DNA of 64,000 bases from contig JBFMHN010000002.1 of the NCBI GenBank assembly GCA_040752895.1, forward strand, positions 124,001-188,000, written 5' to 3'. Position numbers and translations under genes: made by a program. Below, piece after piece: positions 48,767 to 57,979 of the stretch; the first letter of the stretch is position 1, and the number at the start of each line of letters is the position of its first letter. The notes below the pieces were generated by a model. It was not told where the DNA came from. It saw only the letters and a list, made by a program, of their open reading frames with translations, and did no database searches. This stretch comes from Pseudomonadota bacterium (GTDB taxonomy: Bacteria; Pseudomonadota; Alphaproteobacteria; GCA-2746255).

Positions 48767-50803
48767 ATGGCCGCAAACTTGTTCACCCCCGTCTCCCACC
48801 CATCCACCCCTCCGACCGCAAGCGGGGCACCCACCCACCGGGACCTCGCCAACGCCATCCGGGCGCTGACGATGGACGCCGTGGAGAAGGCCCAGTCCGG
48901 CCACCCCGGCATGCCGATGGGAATGGCCGACGCGGCGACCGTCCTCTATGGACAATTCCTGAAATTCGACCCGGCCTGGCCAGCCTGGCCGGACCGCGAC
49001 CGGCTGGTGCTCTCGGCCGGCCACGGTTCGATGCTGCTCTATGCGCTTTGCTACCTCACCGGCTACCCGGACATGCCGATTGAGGCGCTTGAGAATTTCC
49101 GTCAACTGGGAAGCCGCACCCCCGGCCACCCGGAATACGGCCACGCGCAAGGCATCGAGACGACGACAGGGCCCCTGGGCCAGGGATTGGGGAGCGCCGT
49201 CGGCATGGCAATCGCCGAACGCCACCTCGCCGCTTGCTTCGGCGAGGACGCTGTCGATCACTACACCTACGTCATCGCCGGCGACGGCTGCCTGATGGAA
49301 GGGATCAGCCACGAGGCGATCTCGCTGGCGGGGCACTTGCGGCTCCGCAAATTGATCGTCCTTTTCGACGACAACCACATCTCGATCGACGGGCCGACTT
49401 CGCTCACCCTTTCCGAGGATGCCTTGAGGCGTTTCGAGGCGGCCGGCTGGGATGGCGCCCGCATCGACGGCCACGATCCGGACGCCATCGCCAAGGCTAT
49501 CGCAAGCGCCCGGCTGTCCGCGAAGCCTTCCCTCATCGCCTGCCGGACGACGATCGGCTACGGCGCGCCGACCAAGGCCGGCACCGCCGCCACCCACGGC
49601 GCGCCCTTGGGCGCCGAAGAAGTAGCCGGCGCGCGGAAGGCGCTTGGCTGGAAGGCGCCACCCTTCGTCGTGCCGGAAGCGATTCTGGCCGCCTGGCGCG
49701 CCATCGGGGAACGCGGCAAGGAGGCGCGCCTGGCCTGGGAAAAAAGGCACGCGCATATGGCGGCGGACTTACGGTCCGAGTTCGATCGCAGGCTGGCCGG
49801 CGCGTTGCCGGTGAACTGGGAAGCGCCGCTTGAGCGCCTCAAGGCAAAATGGCTGTCGGAAAAGCCGAAGCTCGCCAGCCGGCAGGCCTCCCAGAAGGCG
49901 CTCGAGGCGCTGACCGAGACCTTGCCTGAATTGATCGGCGGTTCCGCCGACCTGACCGGCTCGAACAACACCCAGACCGCCACCCAAAAGCCGCTCACGG
50001 CGGACGATTACGGCGGCACCTATCTCCACTACGGGGTGCGTGAGCACGGCATGGCGGCGGCCATGAACGGGCTTGCGCTGCATGGCGGCGCGATTCCCTA
50101 TGGCGGCAGCTTCCTTGTCTTCACGGATTATTGCCGGCCGGCGCTTCGGCTTTCCGCGCTGATGGGCCAGGGCGTCGTTTACGTGATGACCCACGACTCG
50201 ATCGGGCTTGGCGAGGATGGGCCGACGCACCAGCCGGTCGAGCATTTGGCAGCCTTGCGGGCAATGCCGAACCTCAACGTCTTCCGCCCGGCCGATGCCG
50301 TGGAGACGGCCGAATGCTGGGCGCTCGCCATCGCCCAGCGGCGACGCCCAAGCGTGCTGGCGCTGAGCCGCCAGGGACTTGCCGCCCTTCGCACGACGCC
50401 CTCGCGGACAAATCTTTCGGCGAAGGGGGCTTACGTGCTTGGCGCGCCGAAGGCCAAGACCCGCGTGACGCTGCTCGCCACCGGCTCCGAAGTGGGGCTG
50501 GCGCTGGAAGCCTGCGGAAGGCTAGAGGAAGAAGGCGTTCCGACCCGTGTCGTTTCGATGCCGTGCTGGGAATTGTTCGAGGAACAGGGCGCCGATTACC
50601 GCGAGGAGGTCCTAGGCCCTGGCACCCTTCGCGTCGGCATCGAGGCAGCCGTTGCCTTCGGCTGGGAGCGTTACCTCGGCGCCGACGGCATCTTCATCGG
50701 CATGGCCGGCTTTGGCGCCTCGGCGCCGGCGAAGGACCTCTATGCCCATTTCGGAATCACGGCCGAAGCGGTGGTCGAGGCGGTCCGGCGGCGGCTAGCC
50801 TGA
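48767..50803 (+). CDS. tkt: Transketolase
   Basis: Thiamine-diphosphate enzyme that moves two-carbon units between sugar phosphates, 678 residues, cytoplasmic. The TPP motif is [13 protein letters not shown] with [22 protein letters not shown], the pyrimidine domain [19 protein letters not shown] and the C-terminal domain with [12 protein letters not shown] follow. The ATG at 48767 is preferred; open frame reaches back to 48632 without a ribosome site. pgk follows after 27 bases. Confidence 0.97.
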   Translation: MAANLFTPVSHPSTPPTASGAPTHRDLANAIRALTMDAVEKAQSGHPGMPMGMADAATVLYGQFLKFDPAWPAWPDRDRLVLSAGHGSMLLYALCYLTGYPDMPIEALENFRQLGSRTPGHPEYGHAQGIETTTGPLGQGLGSAVGMAIAERHLAACFGEDAVDHYTYVIAGDGCLMEGISHEAISLAGHLRLRKLIVLFDDNHISIDGPTSLTLSEDALRRFEAAGWDGARIDGHDPDAIAKAIASARLSAKPSLIACRTTIGYGAPTKAGTAATHGAPLGAEEVAGARKALGWKAPPFVVPEAILAAWRAIGERGKEARLAWEKRHAHMAADLRSEFDRRLAGALPVNWEAPLERLKAKWLSEKPKLASRQASQKALEALTETLPELIGGSADLTGSNNTQTATQKPLTADDYGGTYLHYGVREHGMAAAMNGLALHGGAIPYGGSFLVFTDYCRPALRLSALMGQGVVYVMTHDSIGLGEDGPTHQPVEHLAALRAMPNLNVFRPADAVETAECWALAIAQRRRPSVLALSRQGLAALRTTPSRTNLSAKGAYVLGAPKAKTRVTLLATGSEVGLALEACGRLEEEGVPTRVVSMPCWELFEEQGADYREEVLGPGTLRVGIEAAVAFGWERYLGADGIFIGMAGFGASAPAKDLYAHFGITAEAVVEAVRRRLA

Positions 50804-50817
50804 TCACCTCGCCCGTT

Positions 50818-50851
50818 TATTCCTGAGACGATGAATATTCCTGAGACGATG
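50818..50851 (+). repeat. Tandem 18-bp duplication carrying the pgk start codon
   Basis: TATTCCTGAGACGATG occurs at 50818-50833 and again at 50836-50851, so the two ATGs are exactly 18 bases apart and in the same frame. The second copy encodes the start of the pgk protein if translation begins at the first ATG. Confidence 0.9.
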
Positions 50852-52087
50852 GAAACCGCGGCAATCTTTCACACGATCGACGACTTCAACGTCCGGGGAA
50901 AACGCGTGCTGCTGCGCGTTGATCTCAACGTGCCCATCCGCGACGGCAAGGTTACGGACACGCTTCGCATCGCGCGCGTGCTGCCGACCATCCGAACGCT
51001 GACCGAACGCGGAGCGAAGGTCGTCCTGCTTTCCCATCTTGGCCGGCCGAAAGGCAGGGCGGTGCCGGAGCTTTCGCTCCGCCCCATCGTTGCCCCCCTG
51101 GAGGCTGGCCTCGGACGAAAGGTGGCCTTCGCCGAGGACTGCGTCGGGGATGTCGCGGCGGGCACCGTAGCCGGGCTCGAGGCAGGCCAGATCGCGCTGC
51201 TCGAAAACCTTCGCTTCCACCCCGGCGAGGAGGCGAACGCCGCCGACTTCGCCGGCCAGCTTGCCGCCTTGGGCGAACTATATGTGAACGACGCTTTTTC
51301 CTGTTCCCACCGCGCGCACGCTTCCGTCGAGCGGCTGGCGAAGGAGATGCCTGCCGCCGCCGGTCCGCTGCTGGAGGAAGAACTCACAACCCTCGAACGG
51401 CTGCTCACACGTCCCAAGCGGCCGATTATGGCCATCGTCGGCGGCGCCAAGGTTTCAACCAAGCTCGATGTTCTCGACCATCTCGTTGGCAAGATGGACA
51501 GTCTTGCGATCGGCGGCGCGATGGCGAACACCTTCCTGCTTGCGCAAGAGCTGCCGATCGGAAGATCGCTGGCCGAGCCGGACATGGTGAAGACGGCGGC
51601 GGCGATCCTGGCGCGGGCGGCGGCCAATGGCTGCCGGATTCTGTTGCCGGAGGACGTCGTCGTGGCGAAGGAACTGCGGGAAGGGATCGCGACGGAGACG
51701 GTGCCGGTTTCGGCCATGCCGACGGACCGCATGATCCTCGATGTCGGTCCGCAGACGGTGGCCCGGCTCATGGAAAATTTGCGGGCGGCCAAGACGCTGG
51801 TATGGAACGGCCCGCTCGGCGCCTTCGAAACCCCGCCTTTCGACCGGGCGACGGTGGCGGCGGCGAAGGAGGCGGCCCGTCTCACGCAGGCCGGAAACTT
51901 GCTTTCCGTCGGTGGCGGCGGCGACACCATCGCCGCCCTGCACCGGGCGGGGCTGGATACCGCTTTCTCTTATATCTCGACGGCGGGCGGCGCCTTCCTG
52001 GACTGGCTCGGCGGCAAGACGCTGCCGGGGATCACGGCCCTTGCCCCGCCTCCGGGTCGGCAAGTCACCTCACGCAAGAAAGACTGA
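50831..52087 (+). CDS. pgk: Phosphoglycerate kinase
   Basis: Glycolytic kinase that transfers phosphate between 1,3-bisphosphoglycerate and ADP, 418 residues. Landmarks are KRVLLRVDLNVPI, LLSHLGRPKG, VNDAFSCSHRAHAS, IVGGAKVSTKLDVL and the nucleotide-binding GGGGDTIAAL. The protein can begin at ATG 50831 (MNIPETMETAAIF) or ATG 50849 (METAAIF) because of the tandem repeat; the family start would favour the second. It follows tkt directly; gap, often between the two, is absent here. Confidence 0.96.
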   Translation: MNIPETMETAAIFHTIDDFNVRGKRVLLRVDLNVPIRDGKVTDTLRIARVLPTIRTLTERGAKVVLLSHLGRPKGRAVPELSLRPIVAPLEAGLGRKVAFAEDCVGDVAAGTVAGLEAGQIALLENLRFHPGEEANAADFAGQLAALGELYVNDAFSCSHRAHASVERLAKEMPAAAGPLLEEELTTLERLLTRPKRPIMAIVGGAKVSTKLDVLDHLVGKMDSLAIGGAMANTFLLAQELPIGRSLAEPDMVKTAAAILARAAANGCRILLPEDVVVAKELREGIATETVPVSAMPTDRMILDVGPQTVARLMENLRAAKTLVWNGPLGAFETPPFDRATVAAAKEAARLTQAGNLLSVGGGGDTIAALHRAGLDTAFSYISTAGGAFLDWLGGKTLPGITALAPPPGRQVTSRKKD

Positions 52088-52090
52088 AGA

Positions 52091-54028
52091 CTAAAGGGCG
52101 TTCGCCGCCGGCGGCGGCATATCCTGGACCTCGAAACGCTCGGGCGGGAACCACAGCGTCACCTTCGTTCCCTGATCCGGGGCGCTGGCCAGGGTCAGCG
52201 TGCCGCCGTGCAACTCGACGAGCTTCTTCGTGAGCGGCAGGCCGAGGCCGGTTCCCGGATAGCGGCGGCTCAAGGAGCTGTCGACCTGCCCAAACGGGGC
52301 CAACGCCTTCGGAATATCTTCCGCCGCGATGCCGATGCCGTTGTCCTTGACGCTGATCAGCAGGCCGCCATTCGGGCTGCGCCAGATCTCGACGGTGACG
52401 GCGCCGCCCTTCGGCGTGAATTTGATCGCGTTCGAAAGCAGGTTCAGCAAAATCTGCTTCACCTTGATCCCGTCGGCCCGGAACCGCGGCAGGTCCGGCG
52501 CCACTTCCCATGTGAGATCGAGACTGCCTTCCATGGCTTTCTGACGAACCAGGCGGATCGCCGCTTCCATCACCTGTTGAAGATCGAGAAGCTGCTCTTC
52601 GACATCGAGCCCGCCGGCCTCAGCCTTCGAAACGTCGAGGATATTGTTGATGATGCCGAGCAGGTGACGGGCGCTTTCGAAGATATCCTTCGCGTACTCG
52701 CGGTAGCCGTCGCTGCCAAGCGGCCCCATCAATTCGTGTTGCATGATTTCCGAGAAGCCGATGACCGCGTTTAGCGGCGTGCGCAGCTCGTGACTCATGT
52801 TGGCGAGAAAGTCCGACTTCGTCTGGTTGGCGGCCTCGGCCACTTCCTTTGCCGCTTGCAGCACGGCCTCGCGTTCCTTCAGCACCGTGATGTCGGAAAA
52901 GAAGCCGATCGTCCCGCCGCCGGTGACCCTTTCGAGCGTAAACTTGACCCAACGCCCGCCCTTTAGCGCCATCTCGACGAAACTTTTTTCCCGACGGAGG
53001 TAGGCGAGCTGATCCGTGAGCCAAGCCGGGTCCTGTCCGGGAGCGAGGATGCGCCCTGTCTCGACACCGACGCGAAGGATGTCGTCGAGCGTGGCGTTCG
53101 AATCGGCAAGCGCGGTTCCTTCCAGAAAAACCGCGCGGAAAGGCGAGTTGCAAAGAGCCAGCTTCTCGGAAGCATCAAAAATGGCGAACGCATCCTCGAT
53201 ACTCTCGATCGCCTCCATGAGCTGGATGCGGGATTCGACCGCCCGGGACCAGGCAAGCGTTTCGTTCGTGACGTCCTCGGCCGTTCCGCGGTAACCGCGA
53301 AACCGGCCCGTTGCATCGTCGAAGATGGGAAGACCGCTCAGGCGAAACGTCCGTTTTCCCCCTTCCGGAAGGTCCACCTCATACAGCTCTTCCCGAAAGG
53401 GCGAGCGCATATGAGGACCTGGCCGGTCAACGCCTTCGCCGATCGCCTTAAACTGTCCGAAGGCGAAGAGATTTCGCCCTTCCAGTTCGCGGGACAACAC
53501 GCCGATCAGGTCGAAGACGCGGTCGGACGCGTAGGTGAAGCAAAAGTTTTCGTCGGTCTCCCACAGCCAGTCGGAGACGAGCCGAGCCAGATCCTCGAAG
53601 CGCTCGCGCTCGCGCGTCAGCTGCTTGCGAAGACCCGCGCCATAGCTGGCCTTCTGCACGACGCCCGCAACGGCGGCGAGCTTCCCCTCGCCGTCGCGCA
53701 CCGGAAAGTGGCGCGAATGGAATTCCTCGCTATGGGCGCCCATGCGCAGCGTAAAGGCGTGCTGAACGGCATCGCCTTCCCGCCGAACGGCCGCCACGAT
53801 ATCGGCCAGCGAGAAAGGCGGCGCATCCCCCGCCTTCAGATTCTCGAAGGCCTCGTTCGCGTAAAGAAGGTCGCCGTCGAGATCCGCCAGGTAAACGGGG
53901 TTCGTCGATTCGAGGAACGGCGTTGCCGCAAGCGTTCGGATCGCATCGAGACTCCGCGCCGCGGCTTTCTCGCCTCCGGCCGCGCCGATAGCCTGCAGAT
54001 AAACGGGTTTCGCCCCTTTGTATTGCAA
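52091..54028 (-). CDS. Soluble PAS-domain sensor histidine kinase, PleC/DivJ-like
   Basis: 645 residues, no membrane segment. Three PAS-like modules (about 40-125, 145-255, 270-385), a short coiled coil, HisKA with the phosphorylated His413 in NMSHELRTPLNAVIGFSEIM, and a HATPase with DNGIGI and GTGLGLPL. GPLGSDGYREYAKDIFESARHL after the His is typical of the PleC/DivJ group of cell-cycle and development kinases. The only start-like codon in frame before the PAS region is TTG 54028. It follows the DUF2336 gene by 71 bases; no response regulator gene is adjacent. Confidence 0.9.
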   Translation of the reverse strand: MQYKGAKPVYLQAIGAAGGEKAAARSLDAIRTLAATPFLESTNPVYLADLDGDLLYANEAFENLKAGDAPPFSLADIVAAVRREGDAVQHAFTLRMGAHSEEFHSRHFPVRDGEGKLAAVAGVVQKASYGAGLRKQLTRERERFEDLARLVSDWLWETDENFCFTYASDRVFDLIGVLSRELEGRNLFAFGQFKAIGEGVDRPGPHMRSPFREELYEVDLPEGGKRTFRLSGLPIFDDATGRFRGYRGTAEDVTNETLAWSRAVESRIQLMEAIESIEDAFAIFDASEKLALCNSPFRAVFLEGTALADSNATLDDILRVGVETGRILAPGQDPAWLTDQLAYLRREKSFVEMALKGGRWVKFTLERVTGGGTIGFFSDITVLKEREAVLQAAKEVAEAANQTKSDFLANMSHELRTPLNAVIGFSEIMQHELMGPLGSDGYREYAKDIFESARHLLGIINNILDVSKAEAGGLDVEEQLLDLQQVMEAAIRLVRQKAMEGSLDLTWEVAPDLPRFRADGIKVKQILLNLLSNAIKFTPKGGAVTVEIWRSPNGGLLISVKDNGIGIAAEDIPKALAPFGQVDSSLSRRYPGTGLGLPLTKKLVELHGGTLTLASAPDQGTKVTLWFPPERFEVQDMPPPAANAL

Positions 54029-54099
54029 GATTTTCTCGATGCCCCCCTTGACGCGAAACCTTGGCTCCGGCGCGAGGGTTCTTGAGTTTACGTCTCCCC

Positions 54100-55227
54100 C
54101 TAGGAGTTATCCTCCGCCGCATCCAGCCGCTTTATAGCATAAAGGTATTCTGGATCGCGCTGCCACTGTTTCGTGACCTTTGCCGCCGCCTCTGAGTCCA
54201 TTCGCTCGTAAAAGGCGAGAATCTTTGAAAGTTCGCCGGGGTCAATTATGTGCTCGCCGGGCCTTGCCTTGCGGCTCAGCAGGAAAATCGAGGCGAAGGC
54301 CTGCTTGGGGATCGCCTCGGCCTTGCAGGCGATCGCCAGGCCCTCGCCGCCCGGCTCGAACAGAAGCCGCCGCACCAGCTTGGCGGAAAGGCTCGTGTAT
54401 TTCGCGAACAGCGCCGCGAACAGCGTGATCTCGCCCTGGCGGAGAACGCGGATCAGAAGCTCCGGCGTGACCTCGACTTCCTGCGCAAGCCGCGCGGCGG
54501 GGTCTTCTTTCTTCTTCGGCTTGGGCGCCCCCTGGTCTTCTTCCGCCAGCAGGCCCCGCACCGAGGATTCGATTTGATCGTCGAGAACGGTGATATCGAT
54601 TTCGAATTTGGCGGCAAGCTCCTGCCGCAAGGCGGCCGACACCCACCAGTACATCTTCTCGGCAAGCGCCGGCGACAGATCCTTCCGCTGGATGAGGGGC
54701 TCGCGGTAAGTATTCACCTTGCGCGACTGTTCGACGAGATATTCCTTCGTGCCTTGCGCGATTTTGGCCTCGGCGTTTTCGAGAAGGGTTTTGATGACAT
54801 CCGTGTTGCCCGTCTCGACAAGGGCGTCCGAGACGGCTTCGCTGACGTTCTTCCGCATGGCGATGGCGAGATGGTGCTCCATCGTGCGGTGCTGGATGAC
54901 TTCGATAAGATCGATGTCGTGAAGAATTTCGCTTTTCAGAAGAACCGGGCGGGCGACGGCGATTTCGTCGTTGGCAAGGGTCAGAATCAATTCGCGCGGC
55001 GCGTTCGGCAGAATCGAGAGCCGTTCCGAAAGGTGGCGGCGGACGGCCGTCTCGACGTCCTGAACCAACTGGTTGAGGATGTCCGTCATCAGCGCGCGCT
55101 CGCGGTCGGTCAGCCCGTTATCTTCCACCATGAAGAGATCGCTGATCGTATTGACCAGACGCTCCCTACCGGCGCTGGATTTGTCGCGCGCCAGACTGAG
55201 AAGTGTCTCAATCTCTCTGTCTTTCAT
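54100..55227 (-). CDS. DUF2336 domain protein
   Basis: About 375 residues, soluble and helical, of a family common in alphaproteobacteria and of unknown function. HEAT-like repeats can be seen in the middle (LTLANDEIAVARPVLL, LVETGNTDVIKTLLENAEAKIA). A charged linker KPKKKEDP splits the protein at about residue 250. The ATG at 55227 (MKDREIETLL) is chosen; 55236 (MRGMKD) is equally possible. The neighbouring PAS kinase suggests they work together; this is a position-based guess. Confidence 0.8.
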   Translation of the reverse strand: MKDREIETLLSLARDKSSAGRERLVNTISDLFMVEDNGLTDRERALMTDILNQLVQDVETAVRRHLSERLSILPNAPRELILTLANDEIAVARPVLLKSEILHDIDLIEVIQHRTMEHHLAIAMRKNVSEAVSDALVETGNTDVIKTLLENAEAKIAQGTKEYLVEQSRKVNTYREPLIQRKDLSPALAEKMYWWVSAALRQELAAKFEIDITVLDDQIESSVRGLLAEEDQGAPKPKKKEDPAARLAQEVEVTPELLIRVLRQGEITLFAALFAKYTSLSAKLVRRLLFEPGGEGLAIACKAEAIPKQAFASIFLLSRKARPGEHIIDPGELSKILAFYERMDSEAAAKVTKQWQRDPEYLYAIKRLDAAEDNS

Positions 55228-55391
55228 GCCTCGCATCCCGGTTGCCACAGAAACGAAGGCCGGCCCCTTCGAGCCGGCGCTTTGCCAAGCGCCCCTTCCG
55301 CCTTCGATTGATCCCCTCTTACGCACCTTGCGGCAATCCTAGCCGGAAGATGGTTGCCCATTTCTTACTTCGGCTGCGGAATTCTGCTTAA

Positions 55392-56717
55392 ATGACGAGA
55401 AAATTTTTAGCAAAAATGGTTAATCCCATGACGCGCGGAACGAATCGCGCGATCGCCGGCATAGGCGTTCTTGGCTTTCTCTTGGGCTTTTGTTTCCTGT
55501 GGCTTGCCTTCGCCGCCGGCCCCGGACAAACGGCCGAGCTCGGAGCGCGGATCGAGGTTCGTCTCGAAAACCTGCCGCCCCCTTACGCGGGAAAAAGCTT
55601 CACCAACCCGCCGCTTACGATTCCGCGACCGGCAACGGCCGAGCTTCGCGTGCCGGAAGGCTTTCGCGTCACCCTCTTCGCCGAGGGCCTTTCGCACGCG
55701 CGCTGGCTTTGCGTGACGCCGGAAGGCGAGGTCTTCGTGGCCGAGCCTTCCGCCGGCCGCGTCACCCTTCTTGCCGACCGCGACGGCGATGGCCAGGCGG
55801 AGTTTCGAAGCGCCTATCTCGAGGGGCTGCGCAGCCCACACGGCCTCGCCTTCCGGGACGGCGTCCTTTACCTCGCCGACACGGCGCGCCTTTGGCGGGC
55901 GGCGCACCGGCCCGGCGCCACCCAAGGCAAGGCCGAGCCCTTGACGCCACCCGGCGCGCTGGGCACGAGTGGCGGCCATTGGACCCGCAACCTGGCCATC
56001 CACCCGGACGGCACGCGGCTTTTCGTCGCCATCGGCTCGCGCGGCAATCTGGCCGAAGAACCGGAGCCCCGGGCGACGATCCGCGAATTTCCAATCGCGG
56101 GGGGCGCGGGAAAAACCTTCGCGAGCGGTCTGCGCAACCCGGTCGGCATCGCCTTCTACCCGGAGACGGCGGACCTTTATACGGTCGTCAACGAGCGCGA
56201 CGGGCTTGGCGACGAACTGGTGCCGGATTACCTCGCCCGCGTCGAGGGCGGCGATTTCTACGGCTGGCCTTACGCCTATCTCGGCCCCAACCCGGAGCCG
56301 CGCTTCGCCGAGCTTGACCCCGACCGCGTCGCGAAGACGAAAAAGCCCGACCTGCTTTTCCGCGCGCACTCCGCCCCCTTGGGACTCCTTTTCTATGCGG
56401 GCGCGCAGTTCCCCAAACGCTTTCGCGGAGACGCCTTCGTGGCCCTGCACGGCTCGTGGAACGCGAGCCGCCCGCAAGGCTACATGGTCGTCCGCGTCCC
56501 CTTCGCCGAGGGCCGCCCGCAAGGTTGGTACGAGCCCTTCGTGACCGGCTTCCGCTTGGACGGAGACGGCGCGCCCGGGCGCGCCGAGGTGTGGGGCCGG
56601 CCGGCCGGCTTGGCCGAACTTCCCGACGGCAGCCTGCTGATTGCCGACGACGTGGGAAATCGCATCTGGCGGGTGAGCTATGCGGGTAACGCGCAAGAGG
56701 GCAAGCCTACGCCTTAA
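55392..56717 (+). CDS. Sugar dehydrogenase-like beta-propeller (PQQ-dependent or sorbosone-dehydrogenase type)
   Basis: Exported protein of 441 residues. An N-terminal hydrophobic segment (IAGIGVLGFLLGFCFLWLAFAAG) acts as signal or anchor. A six-blade propeller follows: VPEGFRVTLFAEGLSHARWL, RSPHGLAFRDGVLYLA, GLRNPVGIAFYPETADLYTVVNERDGLGDEL, FVALHGSWNAS and GLAELPDGSLLIADDVGNRIWRV. Such proteins are glucose/sorbosone dehydrogenase-like; PQQ or calcium use is not proven by sequence. Starts at 55392, 55416 and 55428 are all open with poor ribosome sites. Convergence with no neighbour suggests a single transcript. Confidence 0.8.
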   Translation: MTRKFLAKMVNPMTRGTNRAIAGIGVLGFLLGFCFLWLAFAAGPGQTAELGARIEVRLENLPPPYAGKSFTNPPLTIPRPATAELRVPEGFRVTLFAEGLSHARWLCVTPEGEVFVAEPSAGRVTLLADRDGDGQAEFRSAYLEGLRSPHGLAFRDGVLYLADTARLWRAAHRPGATQGKAEPLTPPGALGTSGGHWTRNLAIHPDGTRLFVAIGSRGNLAEEPEPRATIREFPIAGGAGKTFASGLRNPVGIAFYPETADLYTVVNERDGLGDELVPDYLARVEGGDFYGWPYAYLGPNPEPRFAELDPDRVAKTKKPDLLFRAHSAPLGLLFYAGAQFPKRFRGDAFVALHGSWNASRPQGYMVVRVPFAEGRPQGWYEPFVTGFRLDGDGAPGRAEVWGRPAGLAELPDGSLLIADDVGNRIWRVSYAGNAQEGKPTP

Positions 56718-56774
56718 CGTTTTTTTAAAGGGGCCGTCCCTAGCTTTCCCTTCGGCTTAAATTAAGGTCCAGCG

Positions 56775-57035
56775 ATGAACGTTTCGTCGATTCCGACGCT
56801 TCTCCAGGCGCTTGCCGCCCAGCCGGTTCCGCCGAAAAGCGAGGGTTCGCCAGCCGTCCAGGCGGCGCAACGCGTGCTGGCCACCCGCCAGGCGGAAGCT
56901 TCCTCGGACCGGGCCAAGCCGCGCCAGCCGCCGCCTTCCGCAGCCGCCCTCCGGACCGAGACGGCCCTGGCGCGCGCCCACACCGGCCCCACCCGCGATC
57001 TGCCGCGCGGCAGCCTCCTCGATATTCTCGCCTGA
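56775..57035 (+). CDS. Small hypothetical protein ending RGSLLDILA
   Basis: 86 residues, mostly disordered by composition (Pro, Ala, Arg, Ser). The N-terminus MNVSSIPTLLQALAAQPVPP and the C-terminus LPRGSLLDILA bracket a low-complexity middle. It starts 8 bases after AAGG. A similar short motif at the end of small alphaproteobacterial proteins is something that I recall but could not check. Function unknown; it is convergent with ftsY. Confidence 0.5.
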   Translation: MNVSSIPTLLQALAAQPVPPKSEGSPAVQAAQRVLATRQAEASSDRAKPRQPPPSAAALRTETALARAHTGPTRDLPRGSLLDILA

Positions 57036-57048
57036 TTTTTCAGCCGGC

Positions 57049-57972
57049 CTACAGCCCCAAAAGGTTGCGGGCGAAGCTCTTGGCCTCGAAGGGGTGGAGG
57101 TCCTCGACCGCCTCGCCGACGCCCACCGCATAAACGGGGAGGCCGAAGCGCTGGGCAAGCGCCACGACGACGCCACCGCGCGCCGTGCCGTCGAGCTTCG
57201 TCACGATGAGGCCGTCCACCGCCACCATGTCGCGGAAAGTCTCGACCTGGGAATGGGCGTTCTGGCCGACATTGGCGTCGAGCACGAGAAGGGTGGCGTG
57301 GGGGGCTTCCGGGTCGCGCTTTTTCAGCGCGCGCACCATTTTCTGCAACTCCGCCATGAGGGCGATCTTGTTTTGAAGCCGCCCGGCGGTGTCAATGAGC
57401 AGAACGTCGAATTTTTCCCGCGCCGCGCGTTCCAGCGCATCGTAGGCAAGCCCCGACGCGTCCGCCCCTTCCTCTTTCGAAAGAACGGGAACGCCGGCAC
57501 GCTTGCCCCAGTGTTCGAGCTGGGCCACGGCGGCGGCGCGGAACGTGTCGCCGGCCGCCAGCAAAACCGTCTTCCCGGCGTCGCGAAACTGTTTGGCGAG
57601 CTTGCCGATCGTCGTCGTCTTGCCGCCGCCGTTGACCCCAACGACGAGGACGACGAAGGGCTTCTTGTCGGTGTCGAGAACAAGGGTTCTGGCCACCGGT
57701 TCCAGCAGCCGTTCGATGGCTTCGGCCAAGCGTTCGCGGATCGGATCGGGACCGGCATCCTCGGGCCTCGAGACGGCTTTCAGTTCCGCGACCAGCGCCG
57801 CCGCCGTGCCGACGCCCAAATCGGCGCCGATGAGAAGCTCTTCGAGTTCCTCCAGCTTCGCCGCGTCGAGCTTGCGGTCGGTGAAGATGCCGCGAATGCC
57901 ATCGGCGAGTTTGGTCGAGGATTTCCGAAGGCCGCCGCGCAGGCGGCGAAGCCAGCTTGTCGCTTCGGCCAT
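57049..57972 (-). CDS. ftsY: Signal recognition particle receptor FtsY (short N-terminus)
   Basis: GTPase that docks SRP-ribosome complexes at the membrane, 307 residues. The N-terminal acidic region of E. coli FtsY is missing. The NG domains are complete: the G1 loop GVNGGGKTT (112-120), DTAGRLQNK, TKLDGTARGG and a closing PFEAKSFARNLLGL. The ATG at 57972 follows mtaB by seven bases; the open frame extends 17 codons further into mtaB. In the same operon as dapF and mtaB and opposite ffh. Confidence 0.95.
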   Translation of the reverse strand: MAEATSWLRRLRGGLRKSSTKLADGIRGIFTDRKLDAAKLEELEELLIGADLGVGTAAALVAELKAVSRPEDAGPDPIRERLAEAIERLLEPVARTLVLDTDKKPFVVLVVGVNGGGKTTTIGKLAKQFRDAGKTVLLAAGDTFRAAAVAQLEHWGKRAGVPVLSKEEGADASGLAYDALERAAREKFDVLLIDTAGRLQNKIALMAELQKMVRALKKRDPEAPHATLLVLDANVGQNAHSQVETFRDMVAVDGLIVTKLDGTARGGVVVALAQRFGLPVYAVGVGEAVEDLHPFEAKSFARNLLGL

Positions 57973-57979
57973 CGCGTCG

